In this document: piece by piece, positions 7,283 to 14,243 of the stretch
Numbering within the stretch: position 1 is the stretch's first letter
Layout of the letters: each line of letters starts with the position of its first letter
Source: Eubacterium sp.
GTDB taxonomy: Bacteria; Bacillota_A; Clostridia; Lachnospirales; Lachnospiraceae
Length of the DNA: 15,999 nucleotides
Assembly (NCBI GenBank): GCA_023663915.1
Contig: JAMPGN010000085.1
Span: 1 to 15,999 of the forward strand
Direction: 5' to 3'
Program-made: the position numbers and the translations under genes
Notes under the pieces: model-generated
The model's database searches: none
What the model was told of the DNA's origin: nothing
What the model saw: the letters and a program-made list of their open reading frames with translations, nothing else

Positions 7283-8242
7283 TCACGCTAACCATCCGGC
7301 CGCGTCCAACGCATGATAAGTAATGATAATCTTCGCGCCCGCACGCTTCATCGCTGTCAGGTTCTCCATCACAATCCGCTTCTCATCGATCCATCCGTTT
7401 GCGGCGGCGGCTTTCACCATCGCATATTCGCCGCTCACATTGTATACTGCCAGTGGAACATCGAACTTAAGCGCTACTTCTTTTAACACATCCAAATACG
7501 CAAGCGCAGGTTTCACCATCACAATATCCGCTCCTTCTTCAATGTCCGCCGCAATTTCGCGAAGCGCCTCCTGTCCATTGGCACAATCCATCTGATAACT
7601 TTTGCGGTTTCCGAACCCTGGCGCAGAATGAGCTGCATCCCGAAAAGGACCATAATAGGCGGAGGCAAATTTCGCACTGTAAGCCATGATCGGCGTCTGC
7701 GTAAATCCCGCCGCATCCAGCCCCATTCGTATAGCTGCAACGCGTCCGTCCATCATATCGGAAGGAGCCGCCATATCCGCGCCGGCTTCCACGAGGCTCA
7801 CCGCCATTTTCGTAAGAAGCGGTAACGTCTCATCATTCAAAATCTCCTCGCCGCACACCATACCACAATGTCCGTGGGAAGTGTACTCACACAGACAAAT
7901 ATCCACGACAACGTATATTTCCGGATAATTTTCTTTGATAAAACGCACTGCCCGCTGCGTGATCCCGTCCTTAGCATACGCCTGACTGCCCCGAGGGTCT
8001 TTGTGAAGCGGGATTCCGAAAAGCATGATCCCGCCGATTCCTGCCTCTTTTACCCGAATAAGAATCTCCTCAAGCCGGTCAATCGAATATTGAAAAATCC
8101 CCGGCATGGATGCTACCGGATTTTTAATGTTTTCACCTTCTATCACGAATATTGGATAAATAAAATCTTTCGGATGCAGTCTTGTCTCCTGCATAATAGA
8201 ACGGATTCGTTCGTCCCGCCGCAGTCTTCTAAATCTGTGCAT
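7283..8242 (-). CDS. hemB: porphobilinogen synthase (5-aminolevulinate dehydratase)
   Basis: A 319-residue HemB of normal length that condenses two 5-aminolevulinate molecules into porphobilinogen. Both Schiff-base lysines are present: YSAKFASAYYGPFRDA (188-203, K191) and MVKPALAYLD (242-251, K244). The metal-binding loop DICLCEYTSHGHCG (114-127) keeps the three cysteines C116, C118 and C126 of zinc-dependent enzymes. PSDMMDGRVAAIR (160-172) is also typical. A strong ribosome binding site AAAAGGAGA (8257-8249) precedes the ATG by 6 nt. The gene sits 30 nt after cobA-hemD and before hemL, consistent with operon transcription. Confidence 0.97.
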   Translation of the reverse strand: MHRFRRLRRDERIRSIMQETRLHPKDFIYPIFVIEGENIKNPVASMPGIFQYSIDRLEEILIRVKEAGIGGIMLFGIPLHKDPRGSQAYAKDGITQRAVRFIKENYPEIYVVVDICLCEYTSHGHCGMVCGEEILNDETLPLLTKMAVSLVEAGADMAAPSDMMDGRVAAIRMGLDAAGFTQTPIMAYSAKFASAYYGPFRDAAHSAPGFGNRKSYQMDCANGQEALREIAADIEEGADIVMVKPALAYLDVLKEVALKFDVPLAVYNVSGEYAMVKAAAANGWIDEKRIVMENLTAMKRAGAKIIITYHALDAAGWLA

Positions 8243-8272
8243 AGTCTTTCTCCTTTTGTTTTATTCTACAGC

Positions 8273-9883
8273 TTAACTCATTGCCTGTTTTTCACCTTTT
8301 TCCGCTTCTTCACTCGATGCTGCATCCCTGCACAAACATTCCACGATTGCCTCCACGCTGGATTCCTGCGCTGTTAAAAAGGGGCGTGCTATATGCTTTT
8401 TCAGTTCTTCACCGCATAACTCCCCGATGCAGACATATCGGCTTTTCCTATTTTCATGTCCTGCCTGTTCTATCCCTTCAAAATAAGCCTTCACTCCCAT
8501 AGCCGATCCGAAAACAATATAATCCGGCTCCCTTATGACCGATGCGGCACGCTTTTCTTCGCGAATCCCTAAATCATAGAGCGGATACTCCAAGAAAGAA
8601 ATTCCTCTCTCACGGAAAATATGCGGCAATGCCGCGCTACCCTGCTTTGCCCGCATAAAAACGGCGGAAATTTTGTCGCCGCTGCCTTCGTGCTGTTCGT
8701 GTAAAATCCTCTCTGCCAGTCCTTTTGCCAAATGCACGGCATCGTAAACTTCCGGTACATAGTCCGCATATATCCCGATCTTTTCAAGAGCATCCGCCGT
8801 TCCTGCCCCGATTACCGCAAACCTTCTCCCACCAAGAATACGCAGATCCTTTCGTTCCTGTCGCATTTTCTCTGCAAAAACCCTGACTCCATTAGGGCTA
8901 GTGAAAACGATCCAGTTGTAGTCTTTCAAATTCGGCAGGGGAGCCTCGCCCGGTTGTATTTCCAGAAAGCCCATGTCCCATACATCGGCATCCTCTTCCT
9001 TTAAAGCCACTGATAGCTTTTCCACAAAATGGTGCGTGCCTGTGACGCCTACGGAAATGCCGCTTAATAATGCTTTCTTTTTACATTCATGCTCCATTCC
9101 ACTGTTACTTTTTGCAGTCAGTTCCAATTCTGCCACCGCGCCAATCACAATAACCGCCGGGGATGTGAACCCCTGCTCCAAAGTTTCTGCATATATCCTG
9201 TCCAATGTTGTCCGCAGGCATCTCTGCCGTCCCGTTGTACCTTCCATGATGACGGCGCAGGGTGTATCCTTCCTTTTCCCGGCTGACATCAACCCTTCCG
9301 CAATTTCTCTCAGATGATGCATTCCCATCAAAATTACCAGCGTGCCCTCCAGCCGCGCCAGAGTATCAAAATCCAGTTTAAGCCCTGCCTGTCCGTCTTC
9401 TGCCGCCGTGCCTGTCACGATCGTAACGCCTGCCGCAAGCCCCCTGTGCGTAACCGGAATGCCCGCCGCTGCGGGGACTGCGATCGCAGAGGATATCCCC
9501 GGTATCTCCTCGCAGTCTATTCCCGCGCCCGTGACTGCCAGAAATTCCTCACCGCCTCTGCCGAATACGTATGGATCGCCGCCTTTGAGACGCACCACTG
9601 TCTTTCCTGCCTGTGCTTTATCCACCAACAAGGCATTCATCTCAGACTGCTTCATAGCATGGTTGCCGTACCGTTTTCCCACATAAATTTTGTCACAATC
9701 CGGTGCCGTCCATTTCAATAATTCCTCAGACACTAAACTGTCATAAACTACTATATCACAACTGCGCAGAACTTCCAAAGCTCTCAGAGTCAAAAGCCCT
9801 GCATCGCCACATCCGCCGCCCACCAGATATACTTTTCCTGTTTTCAAATTCTGCTGTGCTCCTTTATCGTTTTTCCGGTTCAT
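8273..9883 (-). CDS. cobA-hemD: fused uroporphyrinogen-III C-methyltransferase / uroporphyrinogen-III synthase
   Basis: A 536-residue two-domain protein. The N-terminal SUMT (CobA) domain (about 16-258) adds two SAM-derived methyl groups to uroporphyrinogen III to give precorrin-2. It shows the SAM-fold start KVYLVGGGCGDAGLLTLRA (17-35), the hallmark VVRLKGGDPYVFGRGGEE (96-113) and EIPGISSAIAVPAAAGIP (126-143). The usual GAGPGD at the first loop reads GGGCGD here. The C-terminal HemD domain (about 272-520) closes hydroxymethylbilane to uroporphyrinogen III. It is weakly conserved as usual, with WIVFTSPNGVRVF and FGSAMGVKAYFE as recognisable elements. This fusion is common in Firmicutes and commits the pathway to siroheme or cobalamin. 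The gene lies 25 nt after hemC; the ribosome binding site is weak. Confidence 0.95.
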   Translation of the reverse strand: MNRKNDKGAQQNLKTGKVYLVGGGCGDAGLLTLRALEVLRSCDIVVYDSLVSEELLKWTAPDCDKIYVGKRYGNHAMKQSEMNALLVDKAQAGKTVVRLKGGDPYVFGRGGEEFLAVTGAGIDCEEIPGISSAIAVPAAAGIPVTHRGLAAGVTIVTGTAAEDGQAGLKLDFDTLARLEGTLVILMGMHHLREIAEGLMSAGKRKDTPCAVIMEGTTGRQRCLRTTLDRIYAETLEQGFTSPAVIVIGAVAELELTAKSNSGMEHECKKKALLSGISVGVTGTHHFVEKLSVALKEEDADVWDMGFLEIQPGEAPLPNLKDYNWIVFTSPNGVRVFAEKMRQERKDLRILGGRRFAVIGAGTADALEKIGIYADYVPEVYDAVHLAKGLAERILHEQHEGSGDKISAVFMRAKQGSAALPHIFRERGISFLEYPLYDLGIREEKRAASVIREPDYIVFGSAMGVKAYFEGIEQAGHENRKSRYVCIGELCGEELKKHIARPFLTAQESSVEAIVECLCRDAASSEEAEKGEKQAMS

Positions 9884-9908
9884 CTCTTACTATCTGCCAA
9901 TCACATCA

Positions 9909-10928
9909 TCATACGTTTCCTCTCTTCACTAACTCTGCCGCCTTTCGTGCCAGCGCTAATCCTGCACGAAGCTGCTCTTCCCTCTCCGCTTCCGTTTCGC
10001 CCATGCGCAAAACCGCCGTACAGACAAGTCTTTCTCTTTTGTCCGCATACATTACATCAAGCGTAAGCCCCTCTCTTTCCCAACGACACCACGCGGCGGC
10101 GGCTTCACTGCAATCTGCCGCCAACCGAGCTAGCACTTCTCTCTCTACGGCAAAACAAAGTTCTGTCATGGAATCATTCAATTCTCTGCACAAGGCTGCG
10201 ACGGCAGAATCCTGCCTTGTCTCCACTGCAATGATCCCCTGACATGCTGCTGGCAAAAACTGTTCCGGCGGGAGCGGATAAAATAGAAATCCTTCTTTCC
10301 GCTCAGTATCGACTTCCAACCGATCCAGCCCCGCTTTTGCTACAATAATCCCGTCGTAAACCGTTCCATCGTCACCACCGTCTTTCAGCTTGCGCAGACG
10401 AGTATCCACGTTGCCCCGGATATTTACGCATACTACATTCTCCCATATCCGCGCCGCCTGCTGCTGCCTCCGCCTGCTGCTAGTTCCGATTACAAATCTC
10501 CTGCCGGACACATCTGACGTCTCCATTATTTCATTTTCTTTGGCGTACAGCTTTGTCTGCTTAATTAAATTCCCTATCGAAACAGGCATTCTCCCGTCCT
10601 CCGGAATCACCAGCACGTCCCTGACATCACCTCTCGGAAGTACAGCCGCAATCGTCAGTCCTTCCGCCAGCTCCATCGGCAGGTCTTTTGCGGAGTGTAC
10701 TGCCAGATCAATCTCTTTACGCTGTAACGCCTGCTCCAGTTCCGAAGCAAAAACGCCTTTGTCTCCGATTTCGATGAATGGTTTGTCCTGCATTTTATCG
10801 CCTTTGGTATGTACAACTACTATCTCTGTCTCTATTTCGCTGTCCGCTTGCCGCAATGCTTCCTGCACAAAAGCCGCCTGCTTTAGAGCCAGTTTACTGC
10901 CTCTTGTTCCGATCCGAATTTTGTTCAT
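9909..10928 (-). CDS. hemC: hydroxymethylbilane synthase (porphobilinogen deaminase)
   Basis: A 339-residue HemC that polymerises four porphobilinogen units into hydroxymethylbilane. Visible family marks are IRIGTRGSKLALKQA (4-18), HSAKDLP (78-84, catalytic Asp D82), IGTSSRRRQ (147-155) and NIRGNVDTRLRKL (169-181). The dipyrromethane cofactor cysteine is probably C273 in LAADCSEAAAAW (269-280), where most family members read GGC followed by x-x-P, so this loop is divergent. Other oddities: an insertion of about 15-20 residues before the GTSS motif (about 112-145), and PAACQGIIAVE (226-236) where PAxGQGxxxxE is usual. The ribosome binding site AAGGAG (10941-10936) stands 7 nt before the ATG. 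It directly follows the inserted toxin-antitoxin pair. Assignment is secure; full activity is likely but not proven. Confidence 0.94.
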   Translation of the reverse strand: MNKIRIGTRGSKLALKQAAFVQEALRQADSEIETEIVVVHTKGDKMQDKPFIEIGDKGVFASELEQALQRKEIDLAVHSAKDLPMELAEGLTIAAVLPRGDVRDVLVIPEDGRMPVSIGNLIKQTKLYAKENEIMETSDVSGRRFVIGTSSRRRQQQAARIWENVVCVNIRGNVDTRLRKLKDGGDDGTVYDGIIVAKAGLDRLEVDTERKEGFLFYPLPPEQFLPAACQGIIAVETRQDSAVAALCRELNDSMTELCFAVEREVLARLAADCSEAAAAWCRWEREGLTLDVMYADKRERLVCTAVLRMGETEAEREEQLRAGLALARKAAELVKRGNV

Positions 10929-10964
10929 GTGCGTGCTCCTTGTTCACCAACGCAATTTCAAGAA

Positions 10965-10995
10965 GGAAAATCCCCAGATCAAATGACCTAGGGAT
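10965..10995 (-). terminator. hairpin after higA, weak terminator candidate
   Basis: On the minus strand ATCCCTAG (10995-10988) and CTGGGGAT (10977-10970) form an 8-bp stem with one G-U pair and a 10-nt loop, followed by TTTTCCTTCTT. The T-run is short and broken, so at best it attenuates transcription between the toxin-antitoxin genes and hemC. It lies right after the antitoxin stop codon, as expected for the 3' end of a once independent cassette. Confidence 0.4.
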
Positions 10996-11000
10996 AGATT

Positions 11001-11279
11001 TTATTCAATAACCCCAACAGAAAGTTTTAAACCAAGAGGCTGCATAATTTTCAGTAGCGTATCAAGATTCGGCGTTGTCTTAAAAGACTCAATGCGTGCT
11101 ACAGAAGATTGTGGGATTCCACACATTGCCGCAAGCTCCCTCTGACTTATACCAAGAGCATTACGCTGTTCTATCAGAGCACCGACTATCGCCGCAATAC
11201 TTTCAACTTCTTCAATATCTTTTTCAGCCTTATGGTCTATTGTTTTTATATAATTCTTATAATCATTCCATGTTCTCAT
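11001..11279 (-). CDS. HigA-like XRE-family antitoxin
   Basis: A 92-residue protein with an XRE/Cro helix-turn-helix in its C-terminal half: ISQRELAAMCGIPQSSVARIE (44-64), then TTPNLDTLLKIMQPLG (68-83), the normal follow-on of this fold. The first 40 residues are helical and probably neutralise the toxin. It overlaps the upstream toxin gene by 4 nt (ATGA), so the order is toxin first and antitoxin second, the hallmark of HigBA-type systems. It would bind the HigB-like toxin and repress the shared promoter at 11685-11714, where an inverted repeat is seen. The pair interrupts the tetrapyrrole pathway genes. Confidence 0.88.
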   Translation of the reverse strand: MRTWNDYKNYIKTIDHKAEKDIEEVESIAAIVGALIEQRNALGISQRELAAMCGIPQSSVARIESFKTTPNLDTLLKIMQPLGLKLSVGVIE

Positions 11280-11644
11280 GTTTCTGCCTCCTCCCGTGCA
11301 AGATAATCATCACGCTCCGCTTTTGCACGATCAATCTCACGCCTAGGTGTTTTCTGGGATTTCTTACGAAAATAATGTAAAAGAACAAATTTATTGTCTT
11401 GGTGATAAAAATATAAAACTCTGTTGTTACCGGGACGAAGCTCCCAGATATCTTCATCAAGATGCTTGGTAATGTTTTCTGGCAATCTTGTTCCATTGTC
11501 CTGTAAAAGCTGGATATAAAGGCTTATTTGTTTATATTGTATGCGTGCGTCCTTATTACTTGCAGATTTCATACGAAGCTCTTCGAGGAAGTTCCATAAC
11601 TCAGATTCACCAGCAGCATTCTCATAAAATTCAACTATGTACAT
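11276..11644 (-). CDS. HigB-like toxin (RelE superfamily, phage Gp49-like)
   Basis: A 122-residue RelE-superfamily protein of the HigB/Gp49-like group. The start MYIVEFYENAAGESELWNFL, the core IWELRPGNNRVLYFYHQDNKFVLLHYFRKK (66-95, arginines R70 and R75) and the QKTPRREIDRAKAERDDY tail (97-114) are typical. Family members are ribosome-dependent mRNA endonucleases. The ATG at 11644 is fixed because a stop codon (TAA) sits immediately upstream in the same frame. The nearest purine-rich site (AAAGGA) is about 17 nt away, so initiation is probably weak, which may keep toxin levels low. It has its own promoter and an ATGA overlap with the antitoxin. The base composition looks more AT-rich by eye than the flanking hem genes, consistent with later arrival. 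Confidence 0.88.
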   Translation of the reverse strand: MYIVEFYENAAGESELWNFLEELRMKSASNKDARIQYKQISLYIQLLQDNGTRLPENITKHLDEDIWELRPGNNRVLYFYHQDNKFVLLHYFRKKSQKTPRREIDRAKAERDDYLAREEAET

Positions 11645-11684
11645 TTAGTAATGTGTGTATATCCTTTCTTTTATTCCTAAAAAA

Positions 11685-11714
11685 ATGATAGCATATTTGC
11701 TGTCAGAAGATCAA
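11685..11714 (-). promoter_or_regulatory. promoter of the higBA pair
   Basis: On the minus strand TTGATC (11714-11709) and TATCAT (11690-11685) are spaced by 18 nt, about 40 nt before the toxin start codon. The match to consensus is moderate. Together with the overlapping inverted repeat it supports independent, autoregulated transcription of the toxin-antitoxin pair within the operon. Confidence 0.55.
11686..11705 (-). promoter_or_regulatory. candidate HigA operator
   Basis: On the plus strand TGATAGCA (11686-11693), a 4-nt spacer and TGCTGTCA (11698-11705) form an inverted repeat in which 7 of 8 positions pair. It overlaps the -10 and spacer of the higBA promoter, the usual site for repression by the toxin-antitoxin complex. 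Binding is inferred from position and symmetry. Confidence 0.6.
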
Positions 11715-11742
11715 TAGAACAGCGCAAATAAAATTCCTTTTT

Positions 11743-12378
11743 TTACCATCCTATAAACTCCTTAACCAGTTCTTCCACCGTCACTTCCCCGCCTTTTTCC
11801 AGGCAATACAGAAACATTTTCTGCAAGATATCTTTTCTAATTGCTTCCGGCACATCTGACTCTAACACTTGGGGACGTATTTGACCCAATAAGTCAATTA
11901 TATCTCCAAGCCCAGCAGGAATTATCCGTGAAACCTCTTCCCTCACCCAGGATGCCGTCACCGGGCTTCTGCCATCCGTGGAAATTCCGACAGTCAGAGA
12001 GCCTTCCTTTACCAACGCCGGAAAAAGGAAGAAGCACTTTTCTCTGTCATCCACCACATTGACCGGAATCCGACGCGCCTTGCAGTAATCCGATATACGA
12101 CCATTGAGCATTTCATCATCTGTCGCCGCGACCACGAAATCGGCTCCTACTAAATCCTCTATTTGAAATTCGCGCTCTTCCAAAAACAGGGAATCTGCCG
12201 CATCTTCGCTAAGTGTCTCCTCCTGCATTCGTATGCATTTCTCGATCCGGGGAGCAATGACTGTTAAGTTTGGTTCAAATGCAAGCAGCTTCTCAACTTT
12301 CCTCGCCGCAACTTTTCCTCCACCTACAATCACGCCCTTTTTCCCGGTTATATCTATAAAGAAAGGAAAATATCCCAT
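11743..12378 (-). CDS. sirC: precorrin-2 dehydrogenase / sirohydrochlorin ferrochelatase-type protein (CysG N-terminal family)
   Basis: A 211-residue protein of the CysG N-terminal/Met8p family that oxidises precorrin-2 to sirohydrochlorin with NAD; some members also insert iron. The N-terminal Rossmann motif is VIVGGGKVAARKVEKLL (16-32). NVVDDREKCFFLFPALV (107-123) contains the conserved Asp of the active site (D110 or D111). VGISTDGRSPVTASWVREE (130-148) is the family's serine/glycine loop. Whether it also has chelatase activity cannot be decided. The ribosome binding site is AAAAGGAGA (12391-12383). A 28-bp near-copy of codons about 127-136 is found at 13914-13941. In related genomes this gene commonly stands close to hemA; here a DUF234 ATPase gene lies upstream and a toxin-antitoxin pair downstream. 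Confidence 0.93.
   Translation of the reverse strand: MGYFPFFIDITGKKGVIVGGGKVAARKVEKLLAFEPNLTVIAPRIEKCIRMQEETLSEDAADSLFLEEREFQIEDLVGADFVVAATDDEMLNGRISDYCKARRIPVNVVDDREKCFFLFPALVKEGSLTVGISTDGRSPVTASWVREEVSRIIPAGLGDIIDLLGQIRPQVLESDVPEAIRKDILQKMFLYCLEKGGEVTVEELVKEFIGW
11971..11998 (-). repeat. 28-bp direct repeat, copy inside sirC
   Basis: This segment of the intact sirC-like gene, encoding about SLTVGISTDG, recurs at 13914-13941 in the same orientation with 26 of 28 bases identical. The inner 21 bases (11978-11998 and 13921-13941) are exact. The copies bracket the 5' two thirds of sirC and the whole ATPase gene. Confidence 0.85.
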
Positions 12379-12431
12379 ATGGTCTCCTTTTTCATCTGAT
12401 TGCCGTTTCTTCTGATGTTATATCGAAAACT

Positions 12432-13823
12432 TTAAGACGACACTAGCGTCAAATCCTTTCTTACCCCGGCAAGCTGCAGCAGTTCGTCCGTAAATCCATG
12501 AACGGCAAACAGGATAAAATAATTTTTTCTCACGCTTTTATTCCACATAACCTGCTCTGCTTTCTGCTCCAGATTCCGCAGTACATCCACGCCGACTTTG
12601 TTTGACCAATATTTACATTCTCCGAAAATGGCATTGCCTCCCTCTTGGTCTAATGCCATAATATCAATCTCCGTGCTGTTATTCCACCATCTGCCGACTT
12701 TATCAAAATGGAAATCCCATGTGCCGCCAGCGTTCAATTCCCACATTTTTTCCATGCATATATCCTCATAAATATAGGAAATATGGGCATCCACGAGATT
12801 CGCCCGTATTTTTTTCATTGCCAGCTCTGCATGACCGGACTCAATATAGTTCAGATTCGGAAAGACAAAGCGAAACCAGAACAGCATAAAATTATCTTTG
12901 ATCTTATATAAGCCCCGCTTACTGTTTTCCGGATTCTGTTCTGTGACAGGCACTTCCCGTTCCAGAATATCCAGATCAATCAAAGTTCTCAGATATTTGG
13001 TAAGTCCCGTCTGTTTGATTTCCAGGGTGGTCGCTATTCTGGAAAGTTTTTGGCTTCTGCCGGCAATCGTCTTGATGATCGAAAAATAACTTCCCACCTC
13101 ATTGACTTCACGCCGTAACAAAAAAGTCGGTTCATCATACAGGAGGCTGGATTTCGATAACACATTATCTTCGATTGCCGTATAAATATCGTCAGACCCA
13201 TGAAACAATTCAATATATTTCGGCACTCCTCCAGTGACCGCATAATATTCAATCAATTCCTTTTCGCTTTTATCCGGAAAAAATTCGTGATAATGCCGGA
13301 AGGGTATCTGCTTTAATTTAATCTGTCCGGTTCTTCTCCCATATAAAGGGCTGGAATAAGCAAGGGTCTGCCTTTCCATCATCGAAATCAGCGAACCACA
13401 GAGAATGACCATCACGTTTCGGTCTTTCAGCATCGTGTCCCATATCTTTTGGAATACAGAGGGAAAAGCCTTGTTTGCTTTGCCAAGATATTGAAACTCA
13501 TCAATTACCATCAGTTTCTTTTCACTGCAAGGCATGTCGATCCATACTTTAAAAATGATATCCCAGCTGTCTACCGTCACGCCCATCAAAAGTTCATTGC
13601 CCGTCTGTTCCGCAACAATATTTTTAAAGGCAATTCTGTTCTGTGTTTCGTTTTCTTCTGTCGCCAGAAAATAAAGCGCGCGCCGGTTCTCAATAAACTT
13701 GTTCGTAAGCGCAGTTTTTCCTACCCTGCGCCGTCCATACAGGATCACAAGTGATGAACCGTCGCGCTTATATTCCCTTTCCATAAAATCAAGCTCTTCC
13801 TGTCTGTTGACGAATTTTTCCAT
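12432..13823 (-). CDS. DUF234-type AAA ATPase with nuclease-like C-terminal domain
   Basis: A 463-residue protein of the archaeal-ATPase/DUF234 family. The P-loop domain has Walker A GRRRVGKT (30-37), Walker B LMVIDEFQYL (104-113, D108/E109) and a sensor-like VILCGS (139-144). A winged-helix region follows (about 255-300). The C-terminal DUF234 domain holds VGRWWNNSTEIDIMALD (376-392) and IFGECKYW (399-406). The acidic residues D387, E402 and K404 fit the D...ExK pattern of PD-(D/E)xK nucleases, so catalytic residues look intact. Such proteins occur widely in Bacteroidetes, Firmicutes and archaea, and their biological role is not established; mobility or defence has been suggested for some. 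It has its own promoter, a ribosome binding site AAAGGA 10 nt upstream of the ATG, and sits as an insert between hemA and sirC. Confidence 0.85.
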   Translation of the reverse strand: MEKFVNRQEELDFMEREYKRDGSSLVILYGRRRVGKTALTNKFIENRRALYFLATEENETQNRIAFKNIVAEQTGNELLMGVTVDSWDIIFKVWIDMPCSEKKLMVIDEFQYLGKANKAFPSVFQKIWDTMLKDRNVMVILCGSLISMMERQTLAYSSPLYGRRTGQIKLKQIPFRHYHEFFPDKSEKELIEYYAVTGGVPKYIELFHGSDDIYTAIEDNVLSKSSLLYDEPTFLLRREVNEVGSYFSIIKTIAGRSQKLSRIATTLEIKQTGLTKYLRTLIDLDILEREVPVTEQNPENSKRGLYKIKDNFMLFWFRFVFPNLNYIESGHAELAMKKIRANLVDAHISYIYEDICMEKMWELNAGGTWDFHFDKVGRWWNNSTEIDIMALDQEGGNAIFGECKYWSNKVGVDVLRNLEQKAEQVMWNKSVRKNYFILFAVHGFTDELLQLAGVRKDLTLVSS

Positions 13824-13848
13824 GGCAGCAATATCCTTTCCAATATTT

Positions 13849-13876
13849 ATTATACTTTAAATTATAATACTTTCAA
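13849..13876 (-). promoter_or_regulatory. promoter of the DUF234 ATPase gene
   Basis: On the minus strand TTGAAA (13876-13871) and TATAAT (13854-13849) are spaced by 16 nt, about 25 nt before the ATG at 13823. The region is strongly AT-rich. It begins just after the sirC-derived fragment, so the ATPase cassette carries its own transcription start. Confidence 0.7.
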
Positions 13877-13905
13877 GTATATATTCTTATTGGCATAGAA
13901 ATTTA

Positions 13906-14211
13906 TTACCATTGCCGTCTGTGGAAATTCCGACAGTCAGAAATATGACCACGTCTAAATTTATGATACACCTTCAGACAACCACAAAGAATCAAATAGA
14001 TTATCATCCCATCAGCCAGCAGCCCAATAGGATTCAAGTGCATCGACATAAACAAATTTATTCCAAATCCACCATCATACACAGAAAGAAATGGTATCGG
14101 AAACCCCACCTGGTATCGAAAATGATCTGTCACCTCAAACGGCATAAAATAAGCTAACACAAGCTCTATCCAAAATGCTGCATTTAACATCTTCCAATTA
14201 ATTTTTTCCAT
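13906..14211 (-). CDS. small membrane protein in hem operon, C-terminus replaced by a scar
   Basis: A 101-residue protein not assigned to a named family. It has about three hydrophobic segments (roughly residues 8-24, 38-60 and 66-82) and no recognisable catalytic motif. I chose the ATG at 14211 because GGGGAGGA (14225-14218) stands 6 nt upstream; the in-frame ATG at 14232 has no such site. It begins 33 nt after the hemA stop and is surely co-transcribed with hemA, which suggests a link to tetrapyrrole or corrinoid metabolism or transport, but no function can be named. The last eleven residues (SDCRNFHRRQW) are an out-of-frame reading of a sirC fragment, so the original C-terminus was cut by a rearrangement. 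It may be functional if the lost tail was short. Confidence 0.65.
   Translation of the reverse strand: MEKINWKMLNAAFWIELVLAYFMPFEVTDHFRYQVGFPIPFLSVYDGGFGINLFMSMHLNPIGLLADGMIIYLILCGCLKVYHKFRRGHISDCRNFHRRQW
13914..13941 (-). repeat. 28-bp sirC fragment (rearrangement scar)
   Basis: This stretch is 26/28 identical to 11971-11998 inside the sirC-like gene, including 21 consecutive identical bases. In the sirC frame it still reads LTVGISTDG, and both differences are synonymous there (ACG/ACA and GAT/GAC). It lies between the small membrane gene body and the ATPase promoter and is read out of frame as that protein's tail. Confidence 0.85.
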
Positions 14212-14217
14212 AAACTT

Positions 14218-14225
14218 TCCTCCCC
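14218..14225 (-). promoter_or_regulatory. ribosome binding site fixing the start of the small membrane gene
   Basis: GGGGAGGA on the minus strand, 6 nt before the ATG at 14211, is one of the strongest Shine-Dalgarno matches in the window and selects this start over the in-frame ATG 21 nt upstream. Confidence 0.75.
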
Positions 14226-14243
14226 ATGACATAGTAATCCGTA

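Noticed and set aside
7868..8377. A 169-codon plus-strand open frame across the hemB/cobA-hemD junction
   Set aside because: It covers parts of two genes and the intergenic ribosome binding site, and no domain is recognisable.
9703..10242. A 179-codon Ser-rich open frame on the plus strand across hemC and the 5' end of cobA-hemD
   Set aside because: It spans two real genes on the other strand, with composition expected from antisense reading of GC-biased codons.
11971..13941. Direct repeats as target-site duplications of a transposon
   Set aside because: The repeat is a piece of sirC coding sequence, one copy is inside the intact gene, and no transposase or terminal inverted repeats are present. 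A recombination scar fits better than a transposition footprint.
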